A stretch of 31,886 nt of DNA, from the IMG/VR virus record IMGVR_UViG_3300006847_000024, positions 1 through 31,886 of that record; one strand, given 5' to 3'. Origin of the DNA: a virus. The notes under the pieces are model-generated. The model had not been told where the DNA came from, searched no databases, and saw only the letters and a program-made list of their open reading frames with translations. A program made the position numbers and the translations under genes. Numbering within the stretch: position 1 is the stretch's first letter; each line of letters opens with the position of its first letter. Shown one piece after another: positions 12,566 through 20,692 of this stretch.

Positions 12566-12777
12566 TTGACACCGTCCAGCGCGCGCTTGGACCTCTCGCG
12601 GTCACGTTCCGGCGCCGTCATGGCGCGGCTATGGCTCGGCGGCGGCTTGATGGACGGCATGGGAGGCTCAACCGGCTTGTTGGTCACAAGCGACTTGACG
12701 ACCTCGATGCCGGCCGGGACCAGCACGGAGATCAGCTCTTTGAGGTTGCGATAGCCGCGCTTGATTCCGCCGATCAC
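12562..12777 (-). CDS. Small hypothetical protein with amphipathic N-terminus
   Basis: A 71-residue protein starting at GTG 12777, overlapping the lipoprotein stop by GTGA. The first half (GYRNLKELISVLVPAGIEVV) is moderately hydrophobic and may associate with a membrane. The second half is Pro-rich then basic (PPMPSIKPPPSHSRAM, APERDRERSKRAL). No family is recognised. Position in the lysis region suggests an accessory lysis role, which is inference only. Confidence 0.5.
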   Translation of the reverse strand: MIGGIKRGYRNLKELISVLVPAGIEVVKSLVTNKPVEPPMPSIKPPPSHSRAMTAPERDRERSKRALDGVK

Positions 12778-13358
12778 AGCTCCACCTCTTGACCTTCCGT
12801 CGTCACAACGCGGTTTCCGTAAGCGGGAGGCGCGGCGCGGCTGATACCCTTGTCCTCGGCGAGGATTCGGATGATGGCAAGCGCCGACTTAAGTTCCGGC
12901 GGCACGTCAACCCCGCGAGCCTCGAGCTCTGCGATAATCACCAGCAGTGCCGACGTCGCCTCCGTCGCACGGCGGGTCATGTCCGGTCCCTCGGTCTTGA
13001 TAGACGAGTACCAGACTTCCAGCATCTGGCGAGCTCGTTCCACCGACTCTGCGCGCAACTTATAGTCGTGGGTCTTTTCCCAGTCTTCAACCATCGATTC
13101 CCACGCCTGCATTCCGCACGAACGCCAGTTTTCTCCACACTGTTCTTTGAGGTCCGGGACGATCGTCTTGACCGCGTCGAGGGCCATGTCCGACGCCGTC
13201 CGGTGCTCGCTATCGAGTGTCGCGTCCGCCCACAGCCACACCGTACGCGCCGCCTCGTAGGCGGTCATAACCGGCAGTACCGGAGACTTAGCCTCGGACC
13301 CGCGGCACCCGGATAAAATTACCAATAGGGCGACTAGTAGAAACTTTATTTCGCGCAT
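12774..13358 (-). CDS. Predicted outer-membrane lipoprotein, helical
   Basis: A 194-residue protein. GGAGGT lies 5 nt before ATG 13358, a strong start. The N-terminus MREIKFLLVALLVILSGC is a lipoprotein signal with Cys18 as the lipidation site. The mature part is mostly helical and has two further Cys (EQCGENWRSCG). The gene starts inside the 3' end of the small membrane-protein gene at 13288-13452. A membrane protein followed by an overlapping lipoprotein gene recalls spanin pairs, but here the lipoprotein is long and the partner short, the reverse of the usual proportions. The spanin role is therefore tentative. Confidence 0.65.
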   Translation of the reverse strand: MREIKFLLVALLVILSGCRGSEAKSPVLPVMTAYEAARTVWLWADATLDSEHRTASDMALDAVKTIVPDLKEQCGENWRSCGMQAWESMVEDWEKTHDYKLRAESVERARQMLEVWYSSIKTEGPDMTRRATEATSALLVIIAELEARGVDVPPELKSALAIIRILAEDKGISRAAPPAYGNRVVTTEGQEVEL

Positions 13359-13452
13359 TGTTGACCTCCGCGTAAACCCAAGACGCCACCGTCACCACCG
13401 CGGCGACGGCAACGATTGGGATCCAGAACCTCTCAGCTAGGAGCCTTTTCAC
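13288..13452 (-). CDS. Small single-span membrane protein overlapping the lipoprotein gene
   Basis: GTG 13452 opens a 54-residue frame beginning MKRLLAERFWIPIVAVAAVV and continuing TVASWVYAEVNNARNKVS. This gives one N-terminal transmembrane segment (about residues 10-28) and a polar, basic tail. It overlaps the end of the holin-like gene by 20 nt and the start of the lipoprotein gene by 71 nt in another frame. Its Shine-Dalgarno is weak. Without it, the 74 nt between those genes would be unexplained. Topology (N-in, C-out) fits an inner-membrane spanin subunit, but the outer part is very short. Confidence 0.45.
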   Translation of the reverse strand: MKRLLAERFWIPIVAVAAVVTVASWVYAEVNNARNKVSTSRPIGNFIRVPRVRG

Positions 13453-13759
13453 CGCCGGCACCCATCAAGCGCTTGATAACCGCATGGTGTCCGCCGACCG
13501 CGGCGAGTCCGCCAAACGCGCCCATGGCGGCGTCGCCAACCATGGCGACTAGGTCTCCGCCGCTGGACAGTGCAGCCAACGCCGCGGCAACGAGCACCGC
13601 CGGGAGCCCCTGCCAACGCTGCGGCAGCTTCGCGAACGAGCTCGGGTGAACCTTACGCCACGCAAAGATCAGCGCGCCCACAACGACGGCAAGCAGCGCC
13701 ATGGGGGCCTGGGGGTGAACCGCGGCAAGAAATTCGCGAGCCTGACTAAGGAATTGCAT
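13433..13759 (-). CDS. Holin-like membrane protein
   Basis: A 108-residue protein. The frame extends to 13870, but ATG 13759, preceded by AGGA at 8 nt, begins cleanly after a non-coding gap. Hydrophobic segments lie at about residues 18-35 (QAPMALLAVVVGALIFAW), 51-66 (GLPAVLVAAALAAL) and 70-92 (GDLVAMVGDAAMGAFGGLAA). It ends with a basic HHAVIKRLMG region and a charged tail. Size, two or three membrane spans and position as the first gene of the lysis region fit a holin. Confidence 0.65.
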   Translation of the reverse strand: MQFLSQAREFLAAVHPQAPMALLAVVVGALIFAWRKVHPSSFAKLPQRWQGLPAVLVAAALAALSSGGDLVAMVGDAAMGAFGGLAAVGGHHAVIKRLMGAGGEKAPS

Positions 13760-13790
13760 GGTACTGGTCCTGTTTCGCTTTTGCGGAGAA

Positions 13791-13818
13791 TAAATACAGT
13801 GTGGGCAGCCGCCCCCAA
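13791..13818 (-). promoter_or_regulatory. Possible promoter for the lysis genes
   Basis: On the - strand TATTTA (13796-13791), preceded by TG, is the only AT-rich hexamer in this GC-rich gap. TTGGGG lies 16 nt upstream (13818-13813), so the spacing fits a sigma-70 promoter though both hexamers are poor. It sits between the tail-fibre operon and the holin-like gene. Confidence 0.25.
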
Positions 13819-13894
13819 GAGGACTCACTAGCCGGGGCCGGACGGGAGGTGCGGACGTCGGCCGTCGCAAACTAGTGAGCCCACTGGGGGGTGG
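13809..13894 (-). terminator. Nested inverted repeats between tail and lysis operons
   Basis: An 11-bp stem pairs 13821-13831 with 13872-13882 (CTCACTAG/CTAGTGAG plus three further pairs, one a wobble on the - strand RNA). Outside it, a C-rich tract at 13885-13894 (read on -) can pair with TGGGGGCGG at 13809-13817. The 40-nt loop can itself fold (GGCCGAC with GTC-GGCC and one bulge). There is no U-tract, so a rho-independent terminator is not certain. It fills most of a 139-nt gap with no gene. Confidence 0.4.
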
Positions 13895-13898
13895 TTGT

Positions 13899-14630
13899 TT
13901 AGGCGGTAATCGACGCGCCGTATTTGGCGACCCAAAGCGCGTCTATGTTGGCGTCTTCATCCGCCGTTAGGTCGCGATTGAAAATCCAGAGTTGGCAGAG
14001 CTCGAAGTTTGAGAACGCGCCGTTCGACCACTTGCCAACGAAAAACGACGCCGTCGGGTCGGTATTGGTTGCGTTGCCGTTGGTCCCGGCGTTCGAGCCG
14101 ACTACGAGGTAGTCGCTTGCCTGGTTCGAGTAGCGGACACGGATTCGCTTGTATGTGTTGACCGTAAGCGCGCCGCTGGACGCACCGTCCGCACCGTTGA
14201 AAGCCGTTACCGTCGGCGTACCGGGGCTCTGGTACAGAATCATGCTCTGGACCGGAAACGCGCCGAAGCTCCAGATATTGCGCGTACTGACCCACGTCAC
14301 TTGCCGAAGCACGGCGCGCATAACGGTCGGCTGCGTTCCCGGCGCCGGTCGGTCGAGTGCTGTGTTAACTAAGAAATCGTTGGACCCGTCGAACAGCAGC
14401 GACGGAGTTGAGCTCGGCCCGCCCGTCGTTGTTTTGGACGGTTGATCCGACCCGGTACCCTGAGTCAGCGGAAAGGCGTTGCCCTTCTCGTCGGGCCAGG
14501 TGAAGGTTGCTCCCGGTACGGCGTTGTCGGCAACGTAGCCGGCAACCACGGCGTCCGAGCCGGTGATGCTGAACACGGACGGGACTCCGCCCCCAAACCC
14601 AATCCCGATACCGATTCCGATATGCGTCAT
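13899..14630 (-). CDS. LamG/concanavalin-like lectin domain tail protein
   Basis: A 243-residue protein starting at ATG 14630 in overlap with the tailspike stop. A glycine-rich start (GIGIGIGFGGG) precedes a beta-sandwich-like domain. TPSLLFDGSNDFLV near residue 77 and FELCQLWIFNRDLTADEDA near the C-terminus are hallmarks of LamG/concanavalin-A-like domains. It is probably a receptor-binding or tail-decoration protein, placed last in the fibre operon. A related LamG-type domain occurs in the 611-residue protein at 17524-19359. Confidence 0.7.
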   Translation of the reverse strand: MTHIGIGIGIGFGGGVPSVFSITGSDAVVAGYVADNAVPGATFTWPDEKGNAFPLTQGTGSDQPSKTTTGGPSSTPSLLFDGSNDFLVNTALDRPAPGTQPTVMRAVLRQVTWVSTRNIWSFGAFPVQSMILYQSPGTPTVTAFNGADGASSGALTVNTYKRIRVRYSNQASDYLVVGSNAGTNGNATNTDPTASFFVGKWSNGAFSNFELCQLWIFNRDLTADEDANIDALWVAKYGASITA

Positions 14631-17524
14631 CCGCCGCCGAGCCTCTGGCTTGTTTCGTAGGTAACGGCCCAGCGTCCCGTGATGCTTGCCGACCCGTTGT
14701 TAAGAACCGTCTCGAGCTTTGCGCCGCCCGAGTGGACCCTAACAATCGGCGTCGCGTACCCCGCGTCGGACGGGTCTATTTCCTGGTCAAGCAGGCGCAC
14801 GCCGTCGTAGCCGAACTTTAGTGTGCCGCCGGTTCCGTCGCCCGCCGTCAAGTCAATCTGGCTCACCGAGGCGAAGTATTTCAGGCTCGTCACGATAGCC
14901 GCCGTTTGAGAGACCGAGACGGCCTCGACAACGGCTAATCCGTTAATGTCGACGCCCGTAAACGTTGCGGTTGACGGGGCGTGCGACGGCGTTCCGCCGC
15001 CGGTTGTTACCGTTACGCGCCGCCCATAGGATGCTTGCCGCGCGCCGACCACACCGTCCAGGGCGCCTCCGGAGTATGACTGCGGCGACGCACTTGTCGC
15101 GATCGAAAGTTTGACCGCGTCGTCGTCGGAGCCGACTATTGAGGCGTTGCCTCCGAACCGCTTGGTACTAACGCGAAACTTCCAAGCGCTCCATGTGTCC
15201 GCCGCGCTGTCGGACCGGACTCCCGCCACAACGGTTCCTAGTAGGTTCATCTCGGCGGGAACCGTGAAATCAACGGACACGTCCGGACCGGGAGAGCCGC
15301 TAACGGTTGTCGCCTTGCTGACCTGTCTCGAGTAGCCGTGTTGATTAATGGCGTCCGCGGCAAGCCCCGAGCCGTGCGTAAGCAGGAGTCCCGTCGAGTC
15401 GAGTCGGTACCGTTCGGACGAGCCGCCAAACGTGTCGAAGCTAAACCGCGGCTTGGTCGTCGCGACGTGGCGGTAGTGAATGCCGGCGCCCGGGGTAACC
15501 TCGTTGACGCCCAACATGCTGTTGGTGTCGGTCGTGTCTTGTGAAAAGTAGAGCCCGCCGTAAATCGTCTCGGCGTCGAACACGGTACCGCCGGACAGAG
15601 AGATGTAGTTGTGCCCCCATCGCAGGTGGGAAATCGACTGCGTCGAAACTATCAGCGATGTCGGAGTCCCGCTGTCTCCGTTCGGCGACTGGACCACCAG
15701 GTTTCCGCTTACCTCAAGGACGCCGATCCCGGACGGGAAGTAGCACCGGACCATCGGAATCTTACTGGTGTTGGAGACGAAGTTGTTTCTCCAAGTAACC
15801 AGCGCGGCCGACGAGCCTTGCGCGGAACAGACGTGCGCGCCTCGGCCCGGGTTTTCCGCGGGTCCCGAGTTACCCACGGCGGGCGGGCCGCCTCCGCCCT
15901 CGAAGTAGTTACCGGACCAATGAACGCTTCGGACATTCCGGAGCAAGCAGCAATACTGCGTGCCTTGCGAGAACTCGCAGTCTCTTACCGAGTGGTTGTT
16001 TCCGCTTTCGTGCCAGACGCCGACGGCGAGAACGTGTATCCGGCAACGGTCCATGGAGAACCCGTTGTTCGAATCCTCGAAGCCGAATAGGTAGCTGTTG
16101 CCCGTAATCCAAACGGCCATTTGGGCCGCGTACGGGACTCCGCCGCCCGCCACTCCCGGGTTGTCGCCGGGACCGAAATGGCAATCGTTTATGTTGACGA
16201 GCAACCCGCCGTCGTCGATTACCCCCTTGGACCAGCCGTAAAACAGGCAACGGTCAACGACGAGGTCGCCGCCGCCGGTCGTTCTAATCGCGGCGCCGTT
16301 GTATCCGTTGACGGTCCAGGTGTACGTATCGTTAGCGGTGTACGTGCCGGCCGGGAACGTTACGCGCGCGCCGACTCCCGGGATTACCCTCGCCGTCGTC
16401 GCCGTAGTGATCGCCTGCGACGTGTAGTTCGCCCCGTTGTCAAACGACGCCATGTAAAGCGCCGTGCCGCTAGCCCCGGTGGTCTGTATCTTGAGCTTTA
16501 CCGTCCAGTTGTAGGCGTTGTACGGGTTCCAGTCGACCGTGATGCTAGGCGACGAGCCGGAGCTGGCTATCACCTGTGAGCCACTGTCGGCAATCCCGTT
16601 GCGCGGGCAGTTGGTGACGCTCTTGTTGCGTATGGTTAGGTCGCTAATCCAGACGCGCGTTAGAGACTGGTTCGGCGTGGACTGGCAGACAAGGATTCCG
16701 TCGCCGACTCCGCTTGTGCCGGAAAAGTCAAATACGAGAATCGAACAGAGCCGGGAGGCGCCGCGGATAGACGTGCCGGCCGCAAGCTGACCGTTTGCCC
16801 CGGGTCCCTGGAGCTGGCGAGCTAGCAGATAAGTGCCGGCCGGGATGTAGAGCTCGCCGCCGCCCGCGGCCCCGATAGCCGTCAACGCGGCGGTAAAAGC
16901 GTCGTCGTCGTAGGTAACGCCGTTGCCAACGGCGCCATATTCCCGAACGTCGAACCGTCCGAGGTCGATCCGGTTTCGCCCGCCGACCTTCGAGACCTTG
17001 GCCCCGAAAACCTCTATCTGTAGCTCGGGGGTTACGACGGTACCGGCCCGGTCTCGCAGCGACTGCTGTGCCGCGCCCAGGAGCGGCGTAACGGAGCCGT
17101 CCGAGTGCTTCTCGGCCATGACGCCCAGGTCACTCGAGAAACCAATCGTGCTGCCCTGGTTCGGCGTAGGGATCTGACTGTTGGCAACCGGAAAGAACCG
17201 AAGCGCCCCGGCAAAGCTCGGGTTTTGAACCCGCACGCACCCGATCAGAATATCGTATGTGGTAACGCCGTTGACGATGACGGTGACTAGATACTGTCCC
17301 TCGGCGTCGGGGGTAAACCGAACCGTGTCGCCACTCGTGGCGCTAAGGTTTGACCGCGCGCCGGACCCCGACGGTTTCGAGATAGCCCACGCATACGTTG
17401 TGCCCGTCGGGCTCGTGTTGAGGATAATCTCCTCGGACACGAGATAAGCGGAGACCGTCTTGTTGACCGCCGTGTCGGCGTCAACCATGGTCTTCGTTAT
17501 CGAGTTGGCTTTTATGCCGGCCAC
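14627..17524 (-). CDS. Tailspike with pectate-lyase-like beta-helix
   Basis: A 965-residue protein starting at GTG 17524. Residues 1-150 are an adaptor domain also encoded as a separate protein at 23278-23733 (shared MAGIKANS, KTMVD-x-DTAV and VANSQ/IANSQ-x-PTP). From residue 191, FDVREYGAVGNGVTYDDDAF and GGGELYIPAGTYLL mark the start of a pectate-lyase-3 type right-handed beta-helix, which continues with many Gly/Asn-rich turns to about 600. The last 300 residues are beta-rich and may form the trimer tip. Phage spikes of this type bind and often cleave surface polysaccharide. Catalytic residues cannot be assigned by eye. Confidence 0.85.
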   Translation of the reverse strand: MAGIKANSITKTMVDADTAVNKTVSAYLVSEEIILNTSPTGTTYAWAISKPSGSGARSNLSATSGDTVRFTPDAEGQYLVTVIVNGVTTYDILIGCVRVQNPSFAGALRFFPVANSQIPTPNQGSTIGFSSDLGVMAEKHSDGSVTPLLGAAQQSLRDRAGTVVTPELQIEVFGAKVSKVGGRNRIDLGRFDVREYGAVGNGVTYDDDAFTAALTAIGAAGGGELYIPAGTYLLARQLQGPGANGQLAAGTSIRGASRLCSILVFDFSGTSGVGDGILVCQSTPNQSLTRVWISDLTIRNKSVTNCPRNGIADSGSQVIASSGSSPSITVDWNPYNAYNWTVKLKIQTTGASGTALYMASFDNGANYTSQAITTATTARVIPGVGARVTFPAGTYTANDTYTWTVNGYNGAAIRTTGGGDLVVDRCLFYGWSKGVIDDGGLLVNINDCHFGPGDNPGVAGGGVPYAAQMAVWITGNSYLFGFEDSNNGFSMDRCRIHVLAVGVWHESGNNHSVRDCEFSQGTQYCCLLRNVRSVHWSGNYFEGGGGPPAVGNSGPAENPGRGAHVCSAQGSSAALVTWRNNFVSNTSKIPMVRCYFPSGIGVLEVSGNLVVQSPNGDSGTPTSLIVSTQSISHLRWGHNYISLSGGTVFDAETIYGGLYFSQDTTDTNSMLGVNEVTPGAGIHYRHVATTKPRFSFDTFGGSSERYRLDSTGLLLTHGSGLAADAINQHGYSRQVSKATTVSGSPGPDVSVDFTVPAEMNLLGTVVAGVRSDSAADTWSAWKFRVSTKRFGGNASIVGSDDDAVKLSIATSASPQSYSGGALDGVVGARQASYGRRVTVTTGGGTPSHAPSTATFTGVDINGLAVVEAVSVSQTAAIVTSLKYFASVSQIDLTAGDGTGGTLKFGYDGVRLLDQEIDPSDAGYATPIVRVHSGGAKLETVLNNGSASITGRWAVTYETSQRLGGG

Positions 17525-19359
17525 TAGACGGTCACTTCAATGTTTACGGTTGGCGTGTGGAAAACGGTCATGTGGACCGGGTAGTTGATTAGCTCCGGCT
17601 CGAGGGCGACGACCGGATACGAGAGGACGACGAGCTCGACGGGGGGTATGGGGTGGTAGTCCGGGTCCCCGGTGTCCAACGTCAGGGTCGCGTCGGGCGC
17701 GGCGACCGAGAAAGCTCCGGCTTGCGCCGCTACACGCCGCCCCGTCTCAAGGCTCGCCGCCTGCCCCGCAAAGAGAATTGCTCCGGCCGCGGCGGCGAGA
17801 GTGAACCCGCGCCCAAGGGCGGCGGATTGTCCGGTGTGGGTATAGGGACCGGAGTTGGCGCCAATCTTCCTAGCCGCCCGCAGCCCGGCCGTCTGTCCGG
17901 TGTGGACATACGACCCGGACGAAACCGGCAACGTAACGCGCGGGGTTACCGCCTGTCCCGAAGCCGAATACGAGCCCGCAGAGGCGTCTACCTTGCGGCC
18001 TACCCTAAGCCCCGCCGTCTGTCCGGAAAGCGCGTAGGAGCCGGCATTCGCGGCCAGCGTATGGCCGATATTGAGGTTTACCGCCTGACCCGTGTGGGTA
18101 TAGGCGCCGGCCGTTGCGGAAAGCTTCCGGGCAACCCTTAGCCCGGCGTCCTGACCCGTCTCCGTGTAGGAACCCGAGTCGGGCGTTAGCGTCCGGCCCC
18201 GCGTCAGGTTCGCGGCCTGGCCGGTAAACGAATAGGAGCCCGAAGCCGCGGAGAGGCGACGGGCAACCGGAAGTCCCGCGGACTGTCCGGTGAATGAGTA
18301 AGACCCGGACGCGACCGGGAGGGTAAGCCCGAGGGTTACCGCCTGTCCGGTCTCGCTATACGAGCCGGAGACCGCGGTAACGAACCGCGTTGCCCGAAGC
18401 CCGGCGGTCTGACCGGTGAATGTATACGAACCCGAGGCAACGGGTAGCGTCAGCCCAAGCGTCGCCGCTTGCCCAGTCTCTGTGTAGGTCCCGGAGTCGG
18501 CTACGAGCTTGCGCGCCGCCTTGAGGGCCGCGGTCTGACCGGTCTCGGTGTAGGAACCGGAGTCGGCGGAAAGTGTGTAGGCGGCCGGTCCGCTTACGAC
18601 GTACTCGTCGTCGAACCAAGCGGTTGGGTAGGTCTCCGGGTCGAACCAGGCACGCGGCACCAGCTCGGCGTCGAAGTTCTCGGTTCGACTCGTCCACCAG
18701 ATCGGATGGCTACCGGCGTCGTCGGTCGGCGTACCGTTCTTCGTGAAGTTGCCGCCCGTACCGGACTCGTCGACGTTGCAGTCGCTTGCGCTCTGCATGT
18801 CGTTGGCGAACGTGAGGCCGGAGGTTTTCTGCGGGGTACTGTAGTACTTTTCTTTTTGCGCCTCGGACTCCGTCAGTGTGACGTTCCAGATCCGAAGCTC
18901 AGCCATATCGAACTGGCTGTTAGCGTCCCCCGCGAACTTGAACTCGGAGCCGACCGCCATGTAGTCATGGGCGCCCGCCGTCGAGGCTATGTCGGTAGTC
19001 TTGCTCCAGTTCCCGCCCGGCCTCTGGAAGTAGGCCCGGATACCAGTGGCGTTACCGGTAATGCAGATGAACGCCCACCCCGTATAGCTATCGGTCCAAA
19101 GGTTGACCGACGTCCCGCCGTTGTCTTCGAAAAGGTAGAGTGAGCCTCCCGCGTTTCCTTCTAGATAAAAGTTTCGGGTAGTGGTGACCGTGTGCTCAAG
19201 CGCAAAGATATGTGCCCAGTCCTCATACGTGTCGATCCTAAGCCAGAAGCTGACCGAGAAGCTTTCGCAATCCGGGACGTTCGTTGCTCGAGTAAGCGAC
19301 GGCGTACCGGGCGTGACGCCGCTGGTGCCGGGGGAGACGTTGAACTGTACGGAAGCCAC
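17524..19359 (-). CDS. LamG-domain protein with tandem SGSYTxTGQ repeats
   Basis: A 611-residue protein starting at GTG 19359. Residues 1-215 form a LamG/concanavalin-like domain (SFSVSFWLRIDTYEDWAHIF; FDMAELRIWNVTLTESEAQ). Residues 261-563 are about 13 repeats of 20-22 residues with core SGSYxxTGQxAxL followed by RxL/TLPVA, plus a degenerate last copy. The final 48 residues (PPVELVVLSYPVVALEPELI and on) are a beta-rich cap. The layout suggests an extended fibre with a carbohydrate-binding head. Similar repeats occur in other phage tail proteins as I recall. Its stop codon coincides with the tailspike start. Confidence 0.75.
   Translation of the reverse strand: MASVQFNVSPGTSGVTPGTPSLTRATNVPDCESFSVSFWLRIDTYEDWAHIFALEHTVTTTRNFYLEGNAGGSLYLFEDNGGTSVNLWTDSYTGWAFICITGNATGIRAYFQRPGGNWSKTTDIASTAGAHDYMAVGSEFKFAGDANSQFDMAELRIWNVTLTESEAQKEKYYSTPQKTSGLTFANDMQSASDCNVDESGTGGNFTKNGTPTDDAGSHPIWWTSRTENFDAELVPRAWFDPETYPTAWFDDEYVVSGPAAYTLSADSGSYTETGQTAALKAARKLVADSGTYTETGQAATLGLTLPVASGSYTFTGQTAGLRATRFVTAVSGSYSETGQAVTLGLTLPVASGSYSFTGQSAGLPVARRLSAASGSYSFTGQAANLTRGRTLTPDSGSYTETGQDAGLRVARKLSATAGAYTHTGQAVNLNIGHTLAANAGSYALSGQTAGLRVGRKVDASAGSYSASGQAVTPRVTLPVSSGSYVHTGQTAGLRAARKIGANSGPYTHTGQSAALGRGFTLAAAAGAILFAGQAASLETGRRVAAQAGAFSVAAPDATLTLDTGDPDYHPIPPVELVVLSYPVVALEPELINYPVHMTVFHTPTVNIEVTV
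17671..18579 (-). repeat. Tandem repeat block, 60-66 bp units
   Basis: About 13-14 in-frame units encode SGSY-x-x-TGQ-x-A-x-L. Units of 22 residues ending in R-K/R-L alternate in places with 20-residue units ending LTLPVA. The nucleotide sequences have diverged at many third positions, so this is an old protein repeat rather than a recent DNA expansion. Copy number could change fibre length. Confidence 0.8.
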
Positions 19360-19362
19360 ATA

Positions 19363-19908
19363 TCAGCCGAGGAGCGGAGACCACTTGAGCTTGAGTTCGT
19401 CGGTCGTGCGGCAGCCATCGACGTCGAGTGTCGCCGGCAGGTCCCGGAGCTCCTGCCGGTCGGCCTCGATACGGTTGGCGTCGTCGAGGTCGCCGCGACC
19501 AACGGCGCGCATCCAGTCGCGGTCGAGTTGGTCGAGCCTGGAAAGCCGCGCGCGTCTAATTCGGTCGAGATGAATCTTACGGGCTTGGCCGATGTCGTGG
19601 CCGATGGACTCGCCGTCGTCTCGCCACGCGCCGCGGTATGTCCGGTCGGGGGGCACCTCGGCGTCACGGATCCGTCGAAACCTTACCGGCTGCGGTCGTG
19701 GCTCTCCGTCCAAGTCCTTCTCGGGGAATGCTCTCGAGAGTTCGTCCAGTATCACGGCGTCGGTTAGCTTTCGGCACCACCAACCCTCGGTTCGGTCGAC
19801 CCATTGCGCCATGGCCGGTAGCTTGTCGCCGTGGCCAACGGTCAAGATCGACATGATCGTTAGCTCGCCGTTGTCGAGAGTAACCGCGATCTTCTCTTGT
19901 GCGAGCAT
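19363..19908 (-). CDS. Tail fibre assembly chaperone-like protein
   Basis: A 181-residue protein. ATG 19908 overlaps the previous stop (TAATG); an open frame reaches 19938 but lies inside the upstream gene. The C-terminal third, ARLSRLDQLDRDWMRAVGRG and later RQELRDLPATLDV ending WSPLLG, resembles the helical tail-assembly-chaperone domain in which R-x-x-L-x-x-x-D-W is followed by an RQ-x-LRDLP motif. The N-terminal part (KIAVTLDNGELTIMSILTVG) is beta-rich. It lies within the fibre genes, where such chaperones are expected to assist folding or attachment. Confidence 0.6.
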   Translation of the reverse strand: MLAQEKIAVTLDNGELTIMSILTVGHGDKLPAMAQWVDRTEGWWCRKLTDAVILDELSRAFPEKDLDGEPRPQPVRFRRIRDAEVPPDRTYRGAWRDDGESIGHDIGQARKIHLDRIRRARLSRLDQLDRDWMRAVGRGDLDDANRIEADRQELRDLPATLDVDGCRTTDELKLKWSPLLG

Positions 19909-20678
19909 TAGTGATCCCCGAATCCGCAAACGTGCCAACGGGTAGGGTCTTGAATGACCGGTGTCGCCTGGCCGTCGATACAGAAGACAATGATCGAGCC
20001 GGCCGCGATGCTGCGCGTTGTAGCCAAGCGTGCGTTTGCCACGGCGCTAGAGGTCGTCCCCTCGCCGGTCGCCATGCAACACCAGTTGGCCGACGAGAAG
20101 TCGGTAGCGATCGTTACAGTCGCTTCCGTCGTGCCGTCCGAAATGGACGTCATGTTGTACGAGGCTAGGATCGTTGTTGAGTTGCCAGTGAACACAACCC
20201 AGAACTTGGCGGCGCTGGGGTGGAAATGCTGGCGCCCGGGAGTCACGAAAACCGACGTGGACGAGCCGGCCTCCATCTCGGCTTGGCTCGCGACGGGACC
20301 GGGAGTTAAGTACTCGGCCCCGTTGACGTCGTAGTGATGCCAGCGCCCCTCCTCGTCGAGTGTTAGCGTCTCGCCGATAAGAAGGTTGCAACCGTAAAGC
20401 TCGTGCTCGAGTGTGCCGTCGCTATGGTTTACCTGGACGTTGCAAGAGACCGAGGCGTGGTTGTTTCGGAGGTTGAGTAGCTTTACGTTTCTTTGCGTCG
20501 ACGAAGCTGGAGACCCAACGACCGTTGTGGTTGTCGCGCTGGTTATGCTTGTCGTGTTGGTCCGCCCGGGCGTAACCGTCCCGGAGTTCAGGTCAATCCA
20601 CGAGGCGTGAACCTCGATGTCCGAGCTTGCGTCAGTAACAACCCTGACGAGGTCGCCGGTTCCGGTAAGTAGCAACAA
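19908..20678 (-). CDS. Phage tail protein (HPSAAKxWV family)
   Basis: A 256-residue beta-rich protein starting at TTG 20678. The segment SQAEMEAGSSTSVFVTPGRQ then HFHPSAAKFWVVFTG and ILASYNMTSI is a pattern I recognise from many phage tail-region proteins, often in fibre clusters. The N-terminal 110 residues form a separate beta domain (DIEVHASWIDLNSGTVTPGR; LKLLNLRNNHASVS-type). It is probably a minor fibre or decoration protein. The TTG start is the only one near the gene's end of the short intergenic gap; an AGG lies upstream. Confidence 0.65.
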   Translation of the reverse strand: MLLLTGTGDLVRVVTDASSDIEVHASWIDLNSGTVTPGRTNTTSITSATTTTVVGSPASSTQRNVKLLNLRNNHASVSCNVQVNHSDGTLEHELYGCNLLIGETLTLDEEGRWHHYDVNGAEYLTPGPVASQAEMEAGSSTSVFVTPGRQHFHPSAAKFWVVFTGNSTTILASYNMTSISDGTTEATVTIATDFSSANWCCMATGEGTTSSAVANARLATTRSIAAGSIIVFCIDGQATPVIQDPTRWHVCGFGDH

Positions 20679-20692
20679 TTCGGTTTACCTAA

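Noticed and set aside
12789-13316. 175-codon frame on the + strand
   Set aside because: It is Arg-rich and antisense to the lipoprotein gene, which has a strong start and signal peptide.
17671-18579. CRISPR array
   Set aside because: The repeats are in frame, coding and diverged at the nucleotide level, without identical repeats separated by unique spacers.
18469-19143. 224-codon frame on the + strand
   Set aside because: It is antisense to the repeat and LamG coding region; its Val/Gly/Arg-rich composition follows from the reverse of the real gene.
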